Shown here: positions 63,288 to 64,000 of the stretch, in pieces
Numbering within the stretch: position 1 is the first letter of the stretch
Layout of the letters: each line of letters starts with the position of its first letter
DNA from: Progne subis subis
Taxonomy: Eukaryota; Chordata; Aves; Passeriformes; Hirundinidae
Length of the DNA: 64,000 nt
Direction: 5' to 3'
Assembly (NCBI GenBank): GCA_022316685.1
Contig: JAKJHU010000057.1
Location: 2,108,001 to 2,172,000 of the forward strand
Made by a program: the position numbers and the translations under genes
The notes under the pieces: generated by a model
The model's database searches: none
What the model saw: only the letters and a program-made list of their open reading frames with translations
Told to the model about the DNA's origin: nothing

Positions 63288-64000
63288 CACCGTTAAGTCC
63301 CTCCATAAGCTAATAACATCGTTATGGCTTCATCAATGCACAAAATAATTGCAAGCCGCTTGGGAAGTTTTTTGAGGATGAGAGTCAGGTACATTTGGTT
63401 AAACAGTAGCAATCATTAACAAAAATTTAGTAGTCTGGCAGTTTGTTTTACTTGGGGACACTCATTGCAGACTCGTGTTTCTGCTCTTTGAACCTGTTTC
63501 TCTGAGTATTTGCCAGCTTCTCAAGCTTCTCGACAGCTCTGGCCTTCTTCTAACCTCTCAAAATCCTTTTTTATCTCTACTGCTCTCCTGTTTCCTTCAT
63601 GTGAGTCTTGTCTTTCACTGCCAGGTTTCAGGCCAAGTGAGAGCCTGCTATGGGTGTGGAAACAGTCCTTGGTCCATACAGCAAAGATAAAATCTTTATT
63701 GACATCTGTCGTGTCAGAATAGCTCCTGTGTCAATGTAACCTCACAATGAGGTGAGTTCTCCTACACAGCTGGACAACTTTGAAACAACATATTGTGATT
63801 TAGGTCTGCTTTGCAGTCTTTGTCCTTTGCCTTGTTCTGTATTCCTGTGAAAGTCTAATTTTCTAAGGTTTGCTTGTAGTTTAGTTTGGCACCCAGAAAT
63901 GATGGCTGTCCAGTTCCCCTCTGGTTCATGCCAGAAAATCAGTATCTTCCTGGTTTACATTTATTTGCTGCAATAATTGGGATTATTTTTTTCTAATGTA

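Larger units (their letters stand above)
53155..64000 (+). other. PPP1R1C intron 2, continues past the window
   Basis: 10.8 kb with no further exon seen. Contents are an A-rich CAAAA patch (about 54885-54912), a hairpin (57232-57264) and poly(A)23-poly(G)17 (58514-58553). There is also a GGAT array (59342-59407) and a possible LTR-type remnant (63121-63287). The rest is AT-leaning sequence. Nothing else can be supported. Confidence 0.8.

Noticed and set aside
53155..64000. PPP1R1C exon 3 within the window
   Set aside because: No phase-1 exon resembling the IDDKRGP block was found. The human intron is also very long, so the exon probably lies beyond the right edge.

Overview
This is a stretch of vertebrate nuclear DNA, almost certainly from a bird. 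The genes have many exons with GT-AG introns, and one of them starts in a CpG island. The interspersed repeats are CR1-type LINEs, and one 3' end carries the ATTCTATGATT repeat typical of bird CR1. Other repeats are mono-, di- and tetranucleotide runs and minisatellites. Nothing bacterial or plasmid-like is present. I cannot name the species.

Layout. Positions 1-1370 are 5' flank dominated by a GC-rich 37/38-bp minisatellite (about 149-868). Positions 1370-2490 are a CpG island holding the promoter and exon 1 of ITPRID2 (SSFA2/KRAP). ITPRID2 fills 1967-40675 on the plus strand as 17 coding exons, all placed here to the base by splice sites and reading phase. A probable spliced 3' UTR exon runs to AATAAA signals at 42320 and 42389. 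The joined reading frame would give about 1,239 residues, close to the mammalian protein, but exon 11 carries one extra base as written.

Positions 42411-50460 are intergenic and hold one large CR1 fragment (about 43870-45860) with a broken endonuclease and partial reverse transcriptase. The first two coding exons of PPP1R1C (inhibitor-5) lie at 50689-50769 and 53094-53154. From 53155 to 64000 the window is its second intron, with no further exon that I can see. The gene order ITPRID2-PPP1R1C on the same strand matches human 2q31.

ITPRID2 tethers IP3 receptors to actin and so supports local calcium release. PPP1R1C inhibits protein phosphatase 1. The two are neighbours by conserved synteny, and nothing here shows a joint function. 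I found no convincing undescribed biological system. The observations most worth a second look are a nearly identical 170-bp inverted repeat in ITPRID2 intron 16, the one-base frame break in ITPRID2 exon 11, the ordered minisatellite upstream of the promoter, and a CR1 copy that lost its 3' rather than its 5' half.
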